64,000 nucleotides of DNA from Vigna angularis. Taxonomy: Eukaryota > Streptophyta > Magnoliopsida > Fabales > Fabaceae. Where the stretch lies: assembly GCF_016808095.1 (NCBI RefSeq), contig NC_068970.1, positions 36,180,630-36,244,629 on the forward strand. The letters are read 5' to 3'. Both the position numbers and the translations under genes were made by a program. The notes below the pieces were generated by a model. It did no database searches. It was not told the origin of the DNA and worked only from the letters and a program-made list of their open reading frames with translations. How positions within the stretch are numbered: the stretch's first letter is position 1; every line of letters begins with the position of its first letter. Positions 11,082 through 23,400 of the stretch are shown one piece after another.

Positions 11082-13098
11082 CTTAATTGTTTATAGAACT
11101 GAATCTATAGGCCCTTTTATGCTGCTTTTCTTTTTGAACTGAGGTATATATATTTGCGATAATTACAAAAATACCACTATGTCATTTTATGTTTCAGTTG
11201 CAACGAAATTGATGTTAAATATGCGAGTTAATATTCATATTTTTTTTATTAGTGAATATTTCAATAATTTAGAGAGAAAAAATGGAAGTGATGAAGTAAA
11301 CTTCAAGTATATTAAATGATAAAGGTATATTCTTTACATGCTTTGGGTATTAAAAAGATATAATATACTTTCATAGCATATTTATATGAAAGTATCTATT
11401 AACACTTAGATGACAATTAGATGAAAATGGATTTTTAGTTGAACGAGATAACTATTATTGTGATCTAAAAATTGTGTACTTATCGATATTCTTTTAAAGT
11501 GAAAATATCAAAACATGAATTATTTCATTCGCAATTAATTTTTGTAAGGTCAATTTTATAAACGTTCATCTAAACATACGCCAAGAAGTATGATTAAGAT
11601 TTTTTCAGTGAAATGAGTGTGTAATATGAGTACTTAAAAATGTAGCTTAATCATTTTTTGTTTCTAAAAATGTAAGATAATATTTGTTAGTTAAGAGTCT
11701 CACATCATTTAAAATAAAGCATAATTTAATATCTTATTTCTTCAATTCTTCAAAACGCTTTTTAAAAATAAAATCATAATAGTATTTTTAAGTTTTAAAA
11801 CAGAAAATATATTAGATGTATTGATTAACCTTATCGATACTATTACAATATACAAGTTGAGAAGATGATGTGAAATACAGGAGACTAGTATAAGATTTGA
11901 GCTTGAATGAATTTAGGAGGTTTGGAAAGTTGGTTGGGAGGAAAACAAGGGGGAACATGTCTAGGTGCGTACTGTTGAAGACTGAAGCATCTGTCTATAG
12001 GGTTGTACAATAAATCAATAAATCAAAAGTGATGAGGTGTTTGTGAAACATATTGATGTGTTATCTGGCAGACAATAGATGGTACTTCTTTTAATGCAGT
12101 GTGGATTATGTGGCTGAATGTCTTGCTATACCAGATTTCTCATCCTTCTTTTTCTCTATAATGTTTATAGAAGATGCAAGATTCCTTGTGTTTTTCTGGT
12201 ACTGAGGTGGTTCCGTTACAATGTGACAGGAGGGGTTACATTGTACACAATGTGTTGTCTTGGTTGTGGAAAACCCTGTTATAGTTGATGTTGTAGATGA
12301 TGGCATGCCTTACGGTTTCCTTGTTGGCTGTGTTACTGTATACCTGCTACCCTTTTTCCCACCATCACAATCCACCCTTTTCCTCTTTTTTTGGCTCACA
12401 CTTGTTTTCATCTTTAAATACTCTCCCTTTTTATCACTTTTAAAAATTAAATTTATTTCTTTTATTCTTCATAAGTATACCTATTTAGAAATAATTGAAG
12501 ACTCAAATATAAACAATCAAAATCTGATTAAATATTAAAGGACATCATTATTAAAAGGATAAACTATGATAATAAAGTCACCATTAAAATCATTATATGA
12601 AAAAACATCCAATAATTATCTTTTACCTTTAAGTTTATAAAACATTACTATACAAAAAACTTATGACTTCAAAAAACTGAAATTCATATTCTAGTATTAA
12701 GTTGGACAAGAAAGAGTTACTTATTTTTTTAGAATGAAACAAAGCAGGTGAAAAATGAGAAAAAAAATAATGAGTTTCTATTTAATTTAAACAAAAACAA
12801 CATGTGAATAAGAGTGGAAGAGCGAAAATAAAATAGTAAGTAAATCAAGAGGCAAATGAAGAATAAATAAAAAAACATATCTTAGTAAATTTTTTAATCT
12901 TTATTATTAATTTTATGTTTTATTATTTATTAATATTAAATTACGTGTTTTATAAAAAAGAAAAATATCTAGTTAATTTAATTACCATAAATTCTTATTA
13001 TACATATACAAAATTTTTGATAGCTAGGGGTTTTCATCCGTTAAAAATTTTAGGAGTTTTATCTAATGATAGTTCAATAGTGGTGGCATCGATGGGTG
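11082..13098. other. Intergenic, no convincing gene
   Basis: A+T-rich with short open frames only. A slightly more complex stretch at 11880-12360 has weak exon-like character on the minus strand but matches nothing I recognise. The last 80 bases are the target region into which the large CACTA element inserted. Confidence 0.5.
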
Positions 13099-13101
13099 GT
13101 A

Positions 13102-13120
13102 CACTACAAAAAAGTAGGGC
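13102..13120 (+). repeat. CACTA left terminal inverted repeat
   Basis: CACTACAAAAAAGTAGGGC follows directly after the target duplication GTA at 13099-13101. It pairs with the right terminus at 26840-26858. Confidence 0.9.
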
Positions 13121-13385
13121 GTTACCGAAGGCCAGAAGCCCTCGAAAAATGCCAAAAACCGTCGATAATGGATGTTTACCGAAGGCCTATCGACGGCCAA
13201 AAATCCTTCGGTAAATCCCTTGTCGCTAACCATTACCGAGGGCTTTCGCCCTTCGGTAATTACCGAGGGCCATAAGCCTTCGGTAATTACCGAAGGGCGA
13301 AAGCCTTCGGTAATTACCGAAGGGCGGAAGCCTTCGGTAATGGGCAGACAAGGACATTTACCGAAGGGCAAAAGCCTTCGGTAAA
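13121..13385. repeat. Left subterminal palindromic repeats of the CACTA element
   Basis: A head-to-tail series of 27-28 bp units. Each begins TTACCGAAGGGC and ends GCCTTCGGTAA, so each unit can fold on itself. The cleanest copies lie at 13255-13345, with diverged ones on both sides. In En/Spm the corresponding subterminal repeats are the binding sites of TNPA, and the same role is inferred here. Confidence 0.85.
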
Positions 13386-13728
13386 ATGCAGAGCAGGTTT
13401 CAGAGAAATGGTTTTCCCTCTGCAACCCAGACCTGTATAACAAATTTCATTTACAAACAGACCTGCATAACAGTTTTCAAACACATACAAAGATGCATAA
13501 TGTGCATCTCAAAGATCCAAACAATGATCAATATCCAAGGCACATCAAATAATCCACAGGACATCCATTAATGTATAAATAATGTATTTATAGTTCAAAC
13601 ATAAAACAATATAACACAAGGATGTTGTAACATCCAAAGTCTGGAAGTACATCTAACATTGAAATGATATCAACTCAAAATGTTCTAATATCGAAATGTT
13701 TGTCTAACAAGTAATAAGAAAATGAAAC
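13386..13728. other. CACTA 3' untranslated region of the TNPA-like gene
   Basis: Non-coding sequence between the left subterminal array and the stop codon of the TNPA-like gene. It has short repeats of the CAGACCTGCATAAC kind. It presumably holds the transcript 3' end, but I cannot point to a definite polyadenylation signal. Confidence 0.5.
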
Positions 13729-15593
13729 CTAATAATGTACATAACTATCATCAGAATGATTTTCATCATCCTGCTCCTCTATTGATGGCTGGACTGGTGT
13801 GGGTTGGACTGATGAGGGTTGGACTGATGAGGGTTGGACTGAAGTGGGCTGCTGAGTGGCAGCAGGTGATGAGGAAGGTCGTGATTGGGTGGGAGGGATA
13901 TTTTGTACGTCCTGTGAGGTTTGAGGCAAGACAGTCATGACCAGGGCCTTCAAATTTGTAAACTCTGCTCTGAGATCAGTGAGCTCCTGGTCACGTTCAT
14001 GGAGTTCCCGCCTGAGTTGAAGAACCTCGTCAGGAGTACTGGTGGAAGAAGAAGGCTGGTGCTTCAGAGTACCTCCTCTGGATGCTGTATAGTTTGCAGC
14101 AAGCTGTCCCGCACCATAGACTCGTCCCTTTTTCTTCCCACCAACGGTGTCGATCCAGCACTGCGTCCTACGGATGTCATCATCTGCATTACTGGCATCA
14201 TCCGGTGTAGGAGCTGACTCATGTTCAGATCTAACCTGTGAAAGTCTCGTAGAAAAGTCTTCCTGTTGAAACATTAAAAGCAATGTCAGGGAACGATAGT
14301 ATAACATAAATGAACAATTACTAATAGTGTTATTTGCTTACATGAGTCTTCCGAGATCTTTCATCAACAAATTGATTAGTTCCCTTCCGAACGTGAGTCT
14401 GTGCAAAGACCTCATCAACATGGACCGCCCGTCCTAGAGCCTGTGCCTGTAACATAATTAAGAATTACAAGCGTACATATGAAATACAATATACATAACT
14501 TATTTATGAAAGAAAAAGTTATGTAATGAGATTATACCATACGAATGGCATGCTCATGAATGGTGATCGACCCACCAGTATGCAGGGTGCCACCCCTTTC
14601 AGACGCTCTGTTCCGCTGGGCTTTGGCACACTTATTGCGGAACTCTACTGTATTCCAATGGGCCAGTAAAGAGTTCCAAATGTGCTCACCCAGCCAGTTA
14701 GGGCGCTGTCCTGCAATCCGGGCATCCCTAAACATCTCTGACAGCCGATGAGATGCTTTCATGTGGAAATTTCTGTGTATCTGAGTTTCATGTTCAGGTT
14801 TCCACTGCACCTTCATCTGTAACATTAAAGAGAACAAACATTGATTACAGAACATACTAAAATAAGACGGACATTAGTGTAATAGATTGCTCACCTGAAA
14901 GCGCTGCCAGAATGGCTTTCTGTCGTCATGAGGTATTGCTCCCCAAGTAGGCCATGGAGTTAAAAACTGTTGCTTTATTGAACGTGTGATGGCCTGGGAA
15001 GCAACCCTAGATGGAATAAACCTGCATAACAAAACTCATTTCAATTACAATATGGTTTAAACATCAAATGATATCAACAGATTATAAACTTACCCTTTAC
15101 CATAGGGCTCAATCCATGGTCGATCATGGAGGGGCGGGTCAAGATCTTCAGCATCACCACTTGAATCTGGATCACCAAGTGGTGTGACAGTCTCAGAAGG
15201 AGGTACAGAAGATGAGGAAGGTATAGAAGTAGGGTCAGGGAGAGGAGTGGGGGTAATAACAATAGGGGGAGGAGTGAGGGTGGCAATAAGAGGAGGAGGA
15301 AGAGGGTCTGCTGCAGGGGTTGTAGAAGGGTGTGCTGCAGGAGGAGGAGAAGGGTCTACTGCAGTGGTAGTAGAAGGGTGTACTGCACGAGGAGGAAGAG
15401 TAGGGTCTACTGCTGGTGTAGGAGTCTGTATACTAGGGGTAGGAGGAGGCCCCACAGATGATGAACTACCGGGAGCAGGGGTAGGTAGTCTAGCAGGCAC
15501 CCTAAGTACATACTTTGGTGCCTGCCGTTTCCTCTTTGTAGGCCTTGCTACCCCTTTTCCTTTATTAGGACGCTCTGTACCTTGTCCTGTCAT
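13729..15593 (-). CDS. Transposase_24 (Ptta/En/Spm) TNPA-like protein, five exons
   Basis: Inferred exons are 15593-15094, 15021-14895, 14816-14538, 14446-14342 and 14262-13729. All four introns are GT...AG (donors GTAAGT, GTGAGC, GTATAA and GTAAGC). The sum is 1545 nt with no stop before TAG at 13729, giving 514 aa. Exon 1 (residues 1-167) has a basic, nuclear-localisation-like stretch (RPTKRKRQAPKY) and then a Pro/Ser/Thr-rich segment. Exons 2-3 (about 168-302) carry the conserved plant transposase core, with TPWPTWGAIPHDDRKPFWQR, HRNFHMKASHRLSEMF and GQRPNWLGEHIWNSLL. Exon 5 has a leucine-heptad coiled coil (EVLQLRRELHERDQELTDLR), then VQPSS repeats and an acidic tail. By family it should be the DNA-binding partner of the TNP2 transposase. 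It starts 166 bp downstream of the TNP2 stop on the same strand. Confidence 0.85.
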
Positions 15594-15759
15594 TACTGCA
15601 TTGAAATGGTTACATACAAAGCGAATAAATATAAATAAATAAAGAAGGATGAATTGTTTTCAAAGTCAATGTACAAGTAATTGCATACAACTTAAAGATG
15701 GTATTTTAGATAATGGTAATGAAATGATAGTCCAATTTGCTACAATAGATGTTCAACAT
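15594..15759 (-). other. Intergenic gap between the two transposase genes
   Basis: Only 166 bp separate the TNP2 stop from the TNPA-like ATG on the same strand, and no core promoter is obvious. This suggests one transcription unit with alternative splicing, as in En/Spm, rather than two independent promoters. Confidence 0.5.
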
Positions 15760-18700
15760 TCAATCATCGTCATCATGATCATCATCTTCATCTTCATCTT
15801 CATCTTCATCATCGTCTTTTTCTGCTTGTTCTTCTTCTTCATCGTCATCATCATCATCTTCTTCTTCTTCTTCTTCTTCATCTTCTTCCTCTTCTTCTTG
15901 TTCTTCTTCTTCTTCTTCCTCTTTTTCTTCATCACCTTGTATTGTTGCTTCTAATTCATCTCCATCACCATCAGGGTCGACCAATGCGGTTATACGTTCA
16001 ACTTCGATAATTTCTCGTGGTTGTGACATTTGGTCAAGTTGGTAGGCTACATCTTCCTCAACTTCATTTGAGTCTATGCAACCTCTAGGCTTCGTTTGTA
16101 TTGCTACGGCCCAACCACGCTTGTCAATATTGCGAAATGGTGGATATGGCACATAATAAACCTGTCTCACATTAGATGGTAGAATGAAAGGATCAAAAGG
16201 CCCATATCTTAATCTCTGGTTCAGTTCGACAATATTAAAGCGTGGATCGACTCTAGTACCAGCTCTAGAAGGATCAAACCATTCACAATAGAAGAGTACC
16301 ACTCTGTTTGGAGAAGTAGTGCTGTTGTACTCTAACTCATATATTTTATGAATGATGCCGTAGAAATCATCATAAGACCCCTCTGTTAGGCCCTTGACAT
16401 ACACACCACAATTTGATGTTTTCTTTCCTTTAGACCATTCATGTGTATGGAATTTGTAACCATTGATGAAGTAAGTGTGCCATTCTTTGACACATCTCAT
16501 TGGCCAATTGGAGAGATGTCTTAACTCTTGAACCGTGGGAGTTAATGCCTGATTAAAAACCTACAAAGGTAGTAACAAAATTATAAAAGCAATAGTCAAA
16601 TTAACCTTGCTCTAAACGTAGGAAAAACTACGGACCTGATTTCTAAACCAATGCGGAAACTCTGAGTGTATTCTAGCAGAAGTATTTCCTTCTGCGACTT
16701 GCTCAGCCACAACAAATGAGCTGGTACAAATGAAATTCATTAGTGTATAACAATTAAACCGTTTGAAAGATTAAAGATGGATGATGACATACTCAAGGTA
16801 CGGCTTTACTTCACTGCAATTGATCAAGACATGGACATGAGCAGAGTTGAATTCAGCATCAGTTAACCAGTGAGTGAATTCTTTCCCTGCGTGACGGCCT
16901 GATTGTCGGAAAACTGATAATGCACCTTCACGTGGTTCAACTTGCCATTGCATTTCATTTCTGACATGAGTGGGAGACAACATGAAGTTCTTGAAATAAT
17001 GTGAACAAAAATAAGTTGTCTCTCTGTGCAAGTAAGCTGCACAAATTGACCCTTCCACTCTAGCTTTATTTTTAACTGAGCGTTTGGATTCTCCCATAAA
17101 CCTTTCAAAGGGATACATCCACCTGTACTGCACGGGTCCCCCAAGCCAAGCTTCATATACAAGATGAATTGGAATGTGCTCCATTGAATCAAAGAATGCA
17201 GGAGGGAATATTCTTTCCAATTTGCAGAGAATAATCGGGATATTTTCATCCATCTTTTTAAGGGAATCTTCCTTCAGTGTCGTGCAACACAAATCTTTGA
17301 AGAAGTTACTGATTTCTATCAGTGGATGTAACACGTGCATTGGCAAACAACTGAACGCAAGAGGGATGAAAGTCTCCATGAATACATGACAATCATGACT
17401 CTTCAACCCTTGAATAGTACCGTTCTGAACATTGGCACATCTGGACAAGTTAGAAGCATATCCATCTGGCATTCTAAGCTCCTTGATCCATCCACACACT
17501 ATTCTTGTCTCGTCTTTTGACATGGTGTAATTTGCTTTTGGTTTAAATAATCGGCCGTTACCTTGTGCCTTCAACTCTAAGTCTTTTCGTCCACAATACA
17601 AAGGTAAATCTTTTCTTGCTTTCTCATTATCTTTTGTCTTACCTTTAACATCCATGACTGTGTTGAAGACATTGTCAAAGAAATTTTTTTCTGTGTGCAT
17701 GACATCGATGTTGTGTCTTAGCAAGTTGTCCTTCCAATAGGGAAGTTCCCAGAATATGCTTCTTTTAGTCCAATTATGCCATTCCCCAAACCCTTGTAGC
17801 CTATTCTGACCAGATTCAGTCACTTTTGGATAGTCTTTCACTCTTCTCCACACGTGTGATCTAGTCAACTTTGGCGGGGGCATATCCGTTTCAACTTGTC
17901 CTTTTCGAAATGCCTTTTTGTTTCTTCTAAAGGGGTGATCAATGGGCAAGAACCGTCGATGGCAGTCAAACCAACTACTTTTCCGGCCATGACTCAATTG
18001 GAATGACTTTGTATGTTCCATGCAATGTGGACAAGCTAATCGACCATGTGTGCTCCAACCAGATAGCATGCCGTACGCTGGGAAGTCATTAATAGTCCAC
18101 ATCAAGGCTGCCCTCATAAGGAAATTTTGCCTCCTTGAAACGTCATACGTCCAAACACCATTCCATAACTTCTTCAAATCATCAATCAAAGGCTCCAAGT
18201 AAACATCAATCAATGATTTGGGATTAGATGGACCTGGTATTATACACGATAAAAACATGTAAGGCTTTGTCATGCACATCTCAGGTGGTAGATTGTATGG
18301 GGTAACTATCACGGGCCAACATGAATACGGTGATGCAGACGCCTGAATGTACGGGGTAAACCCATCAGAGCATAGACCAAGTCTGACGTTACGCGGTTCA
18401 CTAGCAAAGGATGGATGTTTACGATTGAAGTGCTTCCAAGCTTCACCATCAGAAGGATGACGCAAAAGTCCCGGAGTTTTGTTACCATCATGCCATGTCA
18501 TGTGTTCTGCTGTTTGCATTGAAGTAAACAATTTTTGTAATCTTGGAATTATAGGTAAGTAGAACATGGACTTTAATGGAATTGGTTTTTTTTGCCTCCG
18601 TCCAGCATGCATTGTCTGATATCGAGGTGAGCCACAAAACTTGCATTCCACCAACAGTGCATCATTTTTGCCACTGTCATTGTCATAGAATAACATACAT

Positions 18701-19404
18701 CCATTAACACAACAATCAATCTTCTTCACATCCAATCCCAACTTTGAAACACATTTTTTGGCTTGGTAATAATTCTTTGGCATCAAATTGTTTGGTGGTG
18801 TCAAATCTAACATCAGTTTTGTATAGAAGTCCACTGCTTGAATGGGAACGTTCCAATTAGATTTGCCAGCCATGAGTCTAATGCACACTGATAATTTTGA
18901 CTCAGATGAACCTTCAAATACAGGTAGATTTGCCTCTGTAAGTAAATTGTAAAACCTCTGCGTCATTTCATTTGGAGGCTCTTCATCATGACTATCGTCT
19001 GCTTCTGCAGCATGGTGACGAAGAGCATGGTCGACCATCTCTTGCATGTAGGCAAATTGATCTATCTCACATGTATGTACAACAGTATTCGAACCTGATG
19101 CAAGCCGTTTTTCAGCTGTAGTGGAGGTCGAAGGAATTTCTTCACCATGAAATGTCCAGACTGTGTAATTAGGCATGAACCCTTTTTGGTAAAGGTGAAC
19201 TTTGACGACTTCATCTTTCAGAATGCTTGTACATTCGCACTTGATGCATGGACATCGAATCCCTCCATCAAGGGCATAATATTGATATCGTCGTGCCGTC
19301 TCCACGAACTCTTCAACTCCCATGACAAAAGATTCTTTCAAACCTCTCCTTCCACTATAACAACGGTCGTACATCCATCCACGATGGTTGGGAAAATGGG
19401 CCAT
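15760..19404 (-). CDS. TNP2-family CACTA transposase, three exons, about 1161 aa
   Basis: Inferred exons are 19404-16793, 16720-16636 and 16548-15760. Introns are GT...AG (donors GTATGT and the weaker GTCCGT) and the joins keep phase. The sum is 3486 nt, stop included. Domains: a transposase-associated N-terminal domain (about 5-90; [17 protein letters not shown]); the TNP2 catalytic region (about 230-620) with candidate acidic residues in [11 protein letters not shown] (D347), [20 protein letters not shown] (D440) and [11 protein letters not shown] (D567 or E572), plus a CPHC pair; a DUF4218 region (about 685-820; [21 protein letters not shown]); and DUF4216 in exon 3 ([23 protein letters not shown]). 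The last 55 or so residues are almost entirely Glu and Asp. I chose the Met at 19404 because the upstream 20 codons lie across a good acceptor (TGTCACAG at 19408). It should cut and join the element ends in the nucleus. No disabling stop is present. Confidence 0.88.
15763..15935 (-). repeat. GAA/GAT microsatellite encoding the acidic transposase tail
   Basis: A purine-rich triplet array on the minus strand, of GAA, GAG and GAT codons, encodes the Glu/Asp tail of the TNP2 protein up to its stop codon. Length changes in whole triplets would leave the frame intact. Confidence 0.8.
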
Positions 19405-22070
19405 GTTCTGTGACAAGCCAAACAAATACAAACTTAGCCAAAACAGCAACACTCCATGTGACATAAGTAATAAACCTATTACTACTGAAGTCGAACATGG
19501 AAGGCAATTTCAACACTATGGTCATAGGCATTCAATAAGGCCATGCAAAGACAAGTCCTCAGTATTGAAATGCATTAAACATCCTAAGGGGTTGTGTATT
19601 AAAGTTGGAGGAGACAACTTATTACACCCGAAGTTCTCTTGTCTAGAGTACTTCCACATATTTTGTACGTTCTAAGTGTTTATAGTATTTTTACCCTTCT
19701 CATTTCATTGAGAATGTGTGTAGTACCATAGGATTTTAAATGACTACTTAACTTAATCAAGTTGTAGCCTAATAAATGAAAGACAATATACATGAACATA
19801 CAATATAAAGATGAACATAATTTAGGCAATCAAATATCTATAGAAGCATGGATATATAATACATATAAACATAATTGAGGCAATGAAATAGCTATAAAAG
19901 TATGTACTGACAATCACATTAGTGAAAATACCCAAAGTATTTATGTTCTAAATACTCAAACTTTGAGTTTAAGGTAATTCTTTGCTTTTGACATGTTTCC
20001 TAGCTTCATTCCACTACTACTTTACACATGGTAGGATGTTCACATTACTTCAAATAAGTGTACATTAGGTGTGGTTGCAAATTCTCACCTTTTAAGCACA
20101 CTTTTATACCTTCCAACTACTCAAAATTTTAGTTGTACCTAATTCTTTGCTTTTAAATAGTTTCCTAGGTTTATTTCACTACTTTAGACATGTTAGGATG
20201 TTCACATTACTTAAATTTAGTCTACATTAGTTGTATTTGGAATTGTTCACCCTTTGAACACACTTTTTAGGTGCTAAATACTAAAACTTTTAGTTTTAGG
20301 TATTTATTTGTTTTTCAGTACTTTCCTACCTTGATTTGACTAAGTTATACTTGTTAGGATGTTTACATACCTTAGAATGAGTCTACATTAGGTGAAATGA
20401 CAATTTCTCACCTTATAAGTACATTTTTATAGGTACTAAAAAATGAAACTTCTAGTGCTAATTTTGGTTTAAAAATGCTGCATAATTGGCTATAGCAGCT
20501 GTGACTTGAAGGATTTGCTTCTTTGTGTGCATTGTGAATGTTTGGAAAAGTTTATTTGGCCATTTTAAACTTGTGTGCACTGTTCATTTGGTCAAATTTT
20601 AGCCTACATGCAAAATCACTTCAAAAACCGTAAATTTTGCTTAAATTTGGAAGTGAATTAGTGATTTTCGAGTGTACTATGATTCCTTGTTGTTTTAATG
20701 TTTAAACACCTTTAAATTGATGATATAAAGTTGCTTGAATCATCACTTAAGCTTTACAAACACTGCCAATCATTTTTGGGTTTGAAAGCACACTTTTGAA
20801 GTCCATTTTCTGGTGCAGTTTTCATTCTTAGTGCTGTTTGATTTTGTATACTTTGTATTTTCGAATTGTGCCCTCATATCTATCTTTCTTTTATGTTTTA
20901 AAACTTGTGTATATAGTTGTTTTACTGTTTTGGTTAATGCTTTAATATTATGACCACTTTTAGTGTATTCTACTAACTAGTTTTAGGTTCTAGGGTGTCA
21001 TATTTTGAGTTCTAAGTTGTTTTTGTAGTGTGACTTTCTCATTAGCATTGATTTACCATCCTAAACTTGTTAGGACAGTTTGTTTCAAGTTTCTTAGGCT
21101 AGTTTAGTGCAGTCATCAAAATTTGACCATTCTAGTGCATTTCTAGTAGCCCTTTTGAGGTTTTACTGGTGATTTCAATATACTATAATAGGAATCAGTT
21201 CTTCAGTCCATTCTTAGTCATTTCTAGGAGGTAACAACTTGTGTAGAGACTTTTAGGCCTGTTTAACAGATTGCTCATCATCATTCTTACCAAATTTACC
21301 ATGGTGTAGTGTAAGTTTAGGTCACTAAATAGTCAAATCTTCTATTTCTTTGTGTTTTCGAATTGTCCACTCATTTCTATCTTTCTTTTATGTTTTAAAA
21401 CTTGTGTACATACTTCTTTTACTGTTTTGGTTACTACTTTAATACAGTTTGCATTATGACCACTTTTAGTGTATTCTACTAACTAGTTATAGGTTCTAGG
21501 GTGTCATATTTTGAGTTCTAAGTTATTTTTGTATGTGACTTTCTAATTAGCATTGATTTACCATCTTAAACTTGTTAGGACAGTTTGTGTGAAGTTTCTT
21601 AGGCTAGTTTAGTGCAGAATAAACAATTCAAACAAGTTCAGCAAGGTGAAAAGCTACAATTAAATTCTGAAACAGTCAAATGGAAAGGATTTTGAGCAAC
21701 CAAAGTATGCAGATTGCATTCCATTGCTTATTATGAACAAAGGTGGAAGATTAGGACTTTCATATTCTCTGCTAGCTCATATTCTAAAGCTAGATCTAGT
21801 CAATTAGGACTTTCATAATCTAGCTTGGTGCTTTCCAGCTTTGATTCCACTTAGTTTTCAAATCTGATGCAGTTTTGGTCCAATTTTCTTGATTTTTGGC
21901 AACTGCTACTGTCATACGAATCTACTGGCTTTTTCTATGCATTCTGAACAATTGAGCAAGTGTATTTTACCATTTGAGATTAGTGTGCACTGTTCATTTG
22001 GTGAATTCTGAACCTATATGCAAAATCACCTTTTAAACCATCATTTTTGCCTATATTTGGTGGTTTAAGG

Positions 22071-22284
22071 GGTGATTCTTCATAAACACGTTTGGAAATA
22101 TAAATTGATGTTTTTAGCAACTTTGTATCATCATTTTGAAGGTGTTTAGACACTGAGCTAGCAAAGAAACACATTGCACTGAAAAATGACTAGTTCACTT
22201 CCAAATTAAGGCAAAATTGATGGTTTAGAAAGTGATTTTGCATATGAACTCAAATTTGACCAAATGAACAGTGCATACATGTTT
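22071..22284 (+). repeat. Direct repeat copy B1 (partner 22577-22790)
   Basis: Both copies run from GGTGA.TCTTCATAAACACG through TAGACACTGA.CTAGCAAAG to CAAATGAACAGTGCATA, with only scattered differences. This is the youngest visible duplication in the interior of the element. Confidence 0.8.
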
Positions 22285-22576
22285 CTTAACTTCCTTTAAC
22301 AACTTTAAACTTGTTAGGATGTGTATAATTAAAATTTAAAGATTGCAAATTTTCAAACAGCAAGCCAAAGGTGAAAAATTGCACCAAAAAAGGCTATAAA
22401 AAAGTGGACTACAGTGGTCAAAATGAATGACAGTGTCTCTAAAGCTCAATTGAGACTTGAAGCAAGTTTATATCATCAAATTGGATGTGTGCAAACACTT
22501 AAATAGCCAACAAACAGATTACACCAGAAAATCAGTGGTCCACTTCCAATTTTAGGCCAAATTTGGTGCTTTAATG

Positions 22577-22790
22577 GGTGAATCTTCATAAACACGTTTG
22601 GAAATATAAATTGATGTTTTTAGCAACTTTGTATCATCAATTTGAAGGTGTTTAGACACTGACCTAGCAAAGAAACACATTGCACTCAAAATTGACTAGT
22701 TCACTTCCAAATTAAGGCAAATTTGATGGTTTAGGAAGTGATTTTGCATATGAACTCAAATTTGGCCAAATGAACAGTGCATAGATGTTT
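22577..22790 (+). repeat. Direct repeat copy B2 (partner 22071-22284)
   Basis: The second copy of the 214-bp segment, in the same orientation and with few substitutions relative to the copy at 22071. Confidence 0.8.
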
Positions 22791-23400
22791 GAAAAGGTGA
22801 AATACACTTGGAAAAATGTTTAAACTGCACTGAAATGGACAGATTAAAAAAAAACACCCCTATTGTAGCCAAATATGGAACACTTTTTACACAAAATTTG
22901 GACCACAATGTAGAAATCAATGGAATCAAAACTGGACAGTAGAATCAATGACTCAAGGAGGTCATAATACACTAGATCTAAAGAATAATGTTTGGTAAAT
23001 TTAAAAAACCACATCAAATGCCCACTGCACCAGAAAATGACTTTCAAAATGGTGGTTTTAAGGCCAAAAATGCTTGGAAGTGTTTCAATAGCAAAAGTGA
23101 TGCTTGAAGCAAGTTTATATGATCAATTTGAAGGTGTGCAATCACTTAAACAATAAAGATAAAGACTACACCAGAAAATCAGTGGTCTACTTCTAATTTT
23201 AAGCAAAATTTGGTGGTTTAAAAGGTGATTTTGTACAAACACGTTTGGACACATACTTTGCAGTTTTGAGGAACTTTGTATCATCAATTTGGATGTGTTT
23301 AAACACTGAAACAGCCAACAAACACACTGCAGCAGAAAATCACTAGTTCACTTCCAATTTTAGGCACATGACTTTAGACAAAACTAGGAAATGAATATGT

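Larger units (their letters stand above)
20500..23400. repeat. Degenerate satellite-like repeats inside the CACTA element
   Basis: A family of 0.2-0.5 kb segments recurs in both orientations. Direct pairs include 20851-21112 with 21349-21617, and 22071-22284 with 22577-22790. A further diverged copy lies around 23220-23370. Part of 20571-20672 is inverted relative to 22186-22283, with the shared core CCAAATGAACAGTGCA. None is coding. Confidence 0.75.

Noticed and set aside
11880..12000. Minus-strand stretch reading like a terminal exon (SLQQYAPRHVPPCFPPNQLS)
   Set aside because: An acceptor-like ACAG precedes it, but no upstream exon or family match could be found. It is too short to call.
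13063..13443. 126-aa minus-strand frame with a repeated EGFRPSVITEG motif, and its plus-strand mirror at 13172-13384
   Set aside because: It is the translation of the CACTA subterminal palindromes and crosses the element border at 13102, so it is not a gene.
15753..15935. Lysine/methionine-rich frame and plus-strand Phe/Ile-rich frames over the same bases
   Set aside because: They are other-frame readings of the GAA/GAT triplet array that encodes the acidic tail of the transposase.
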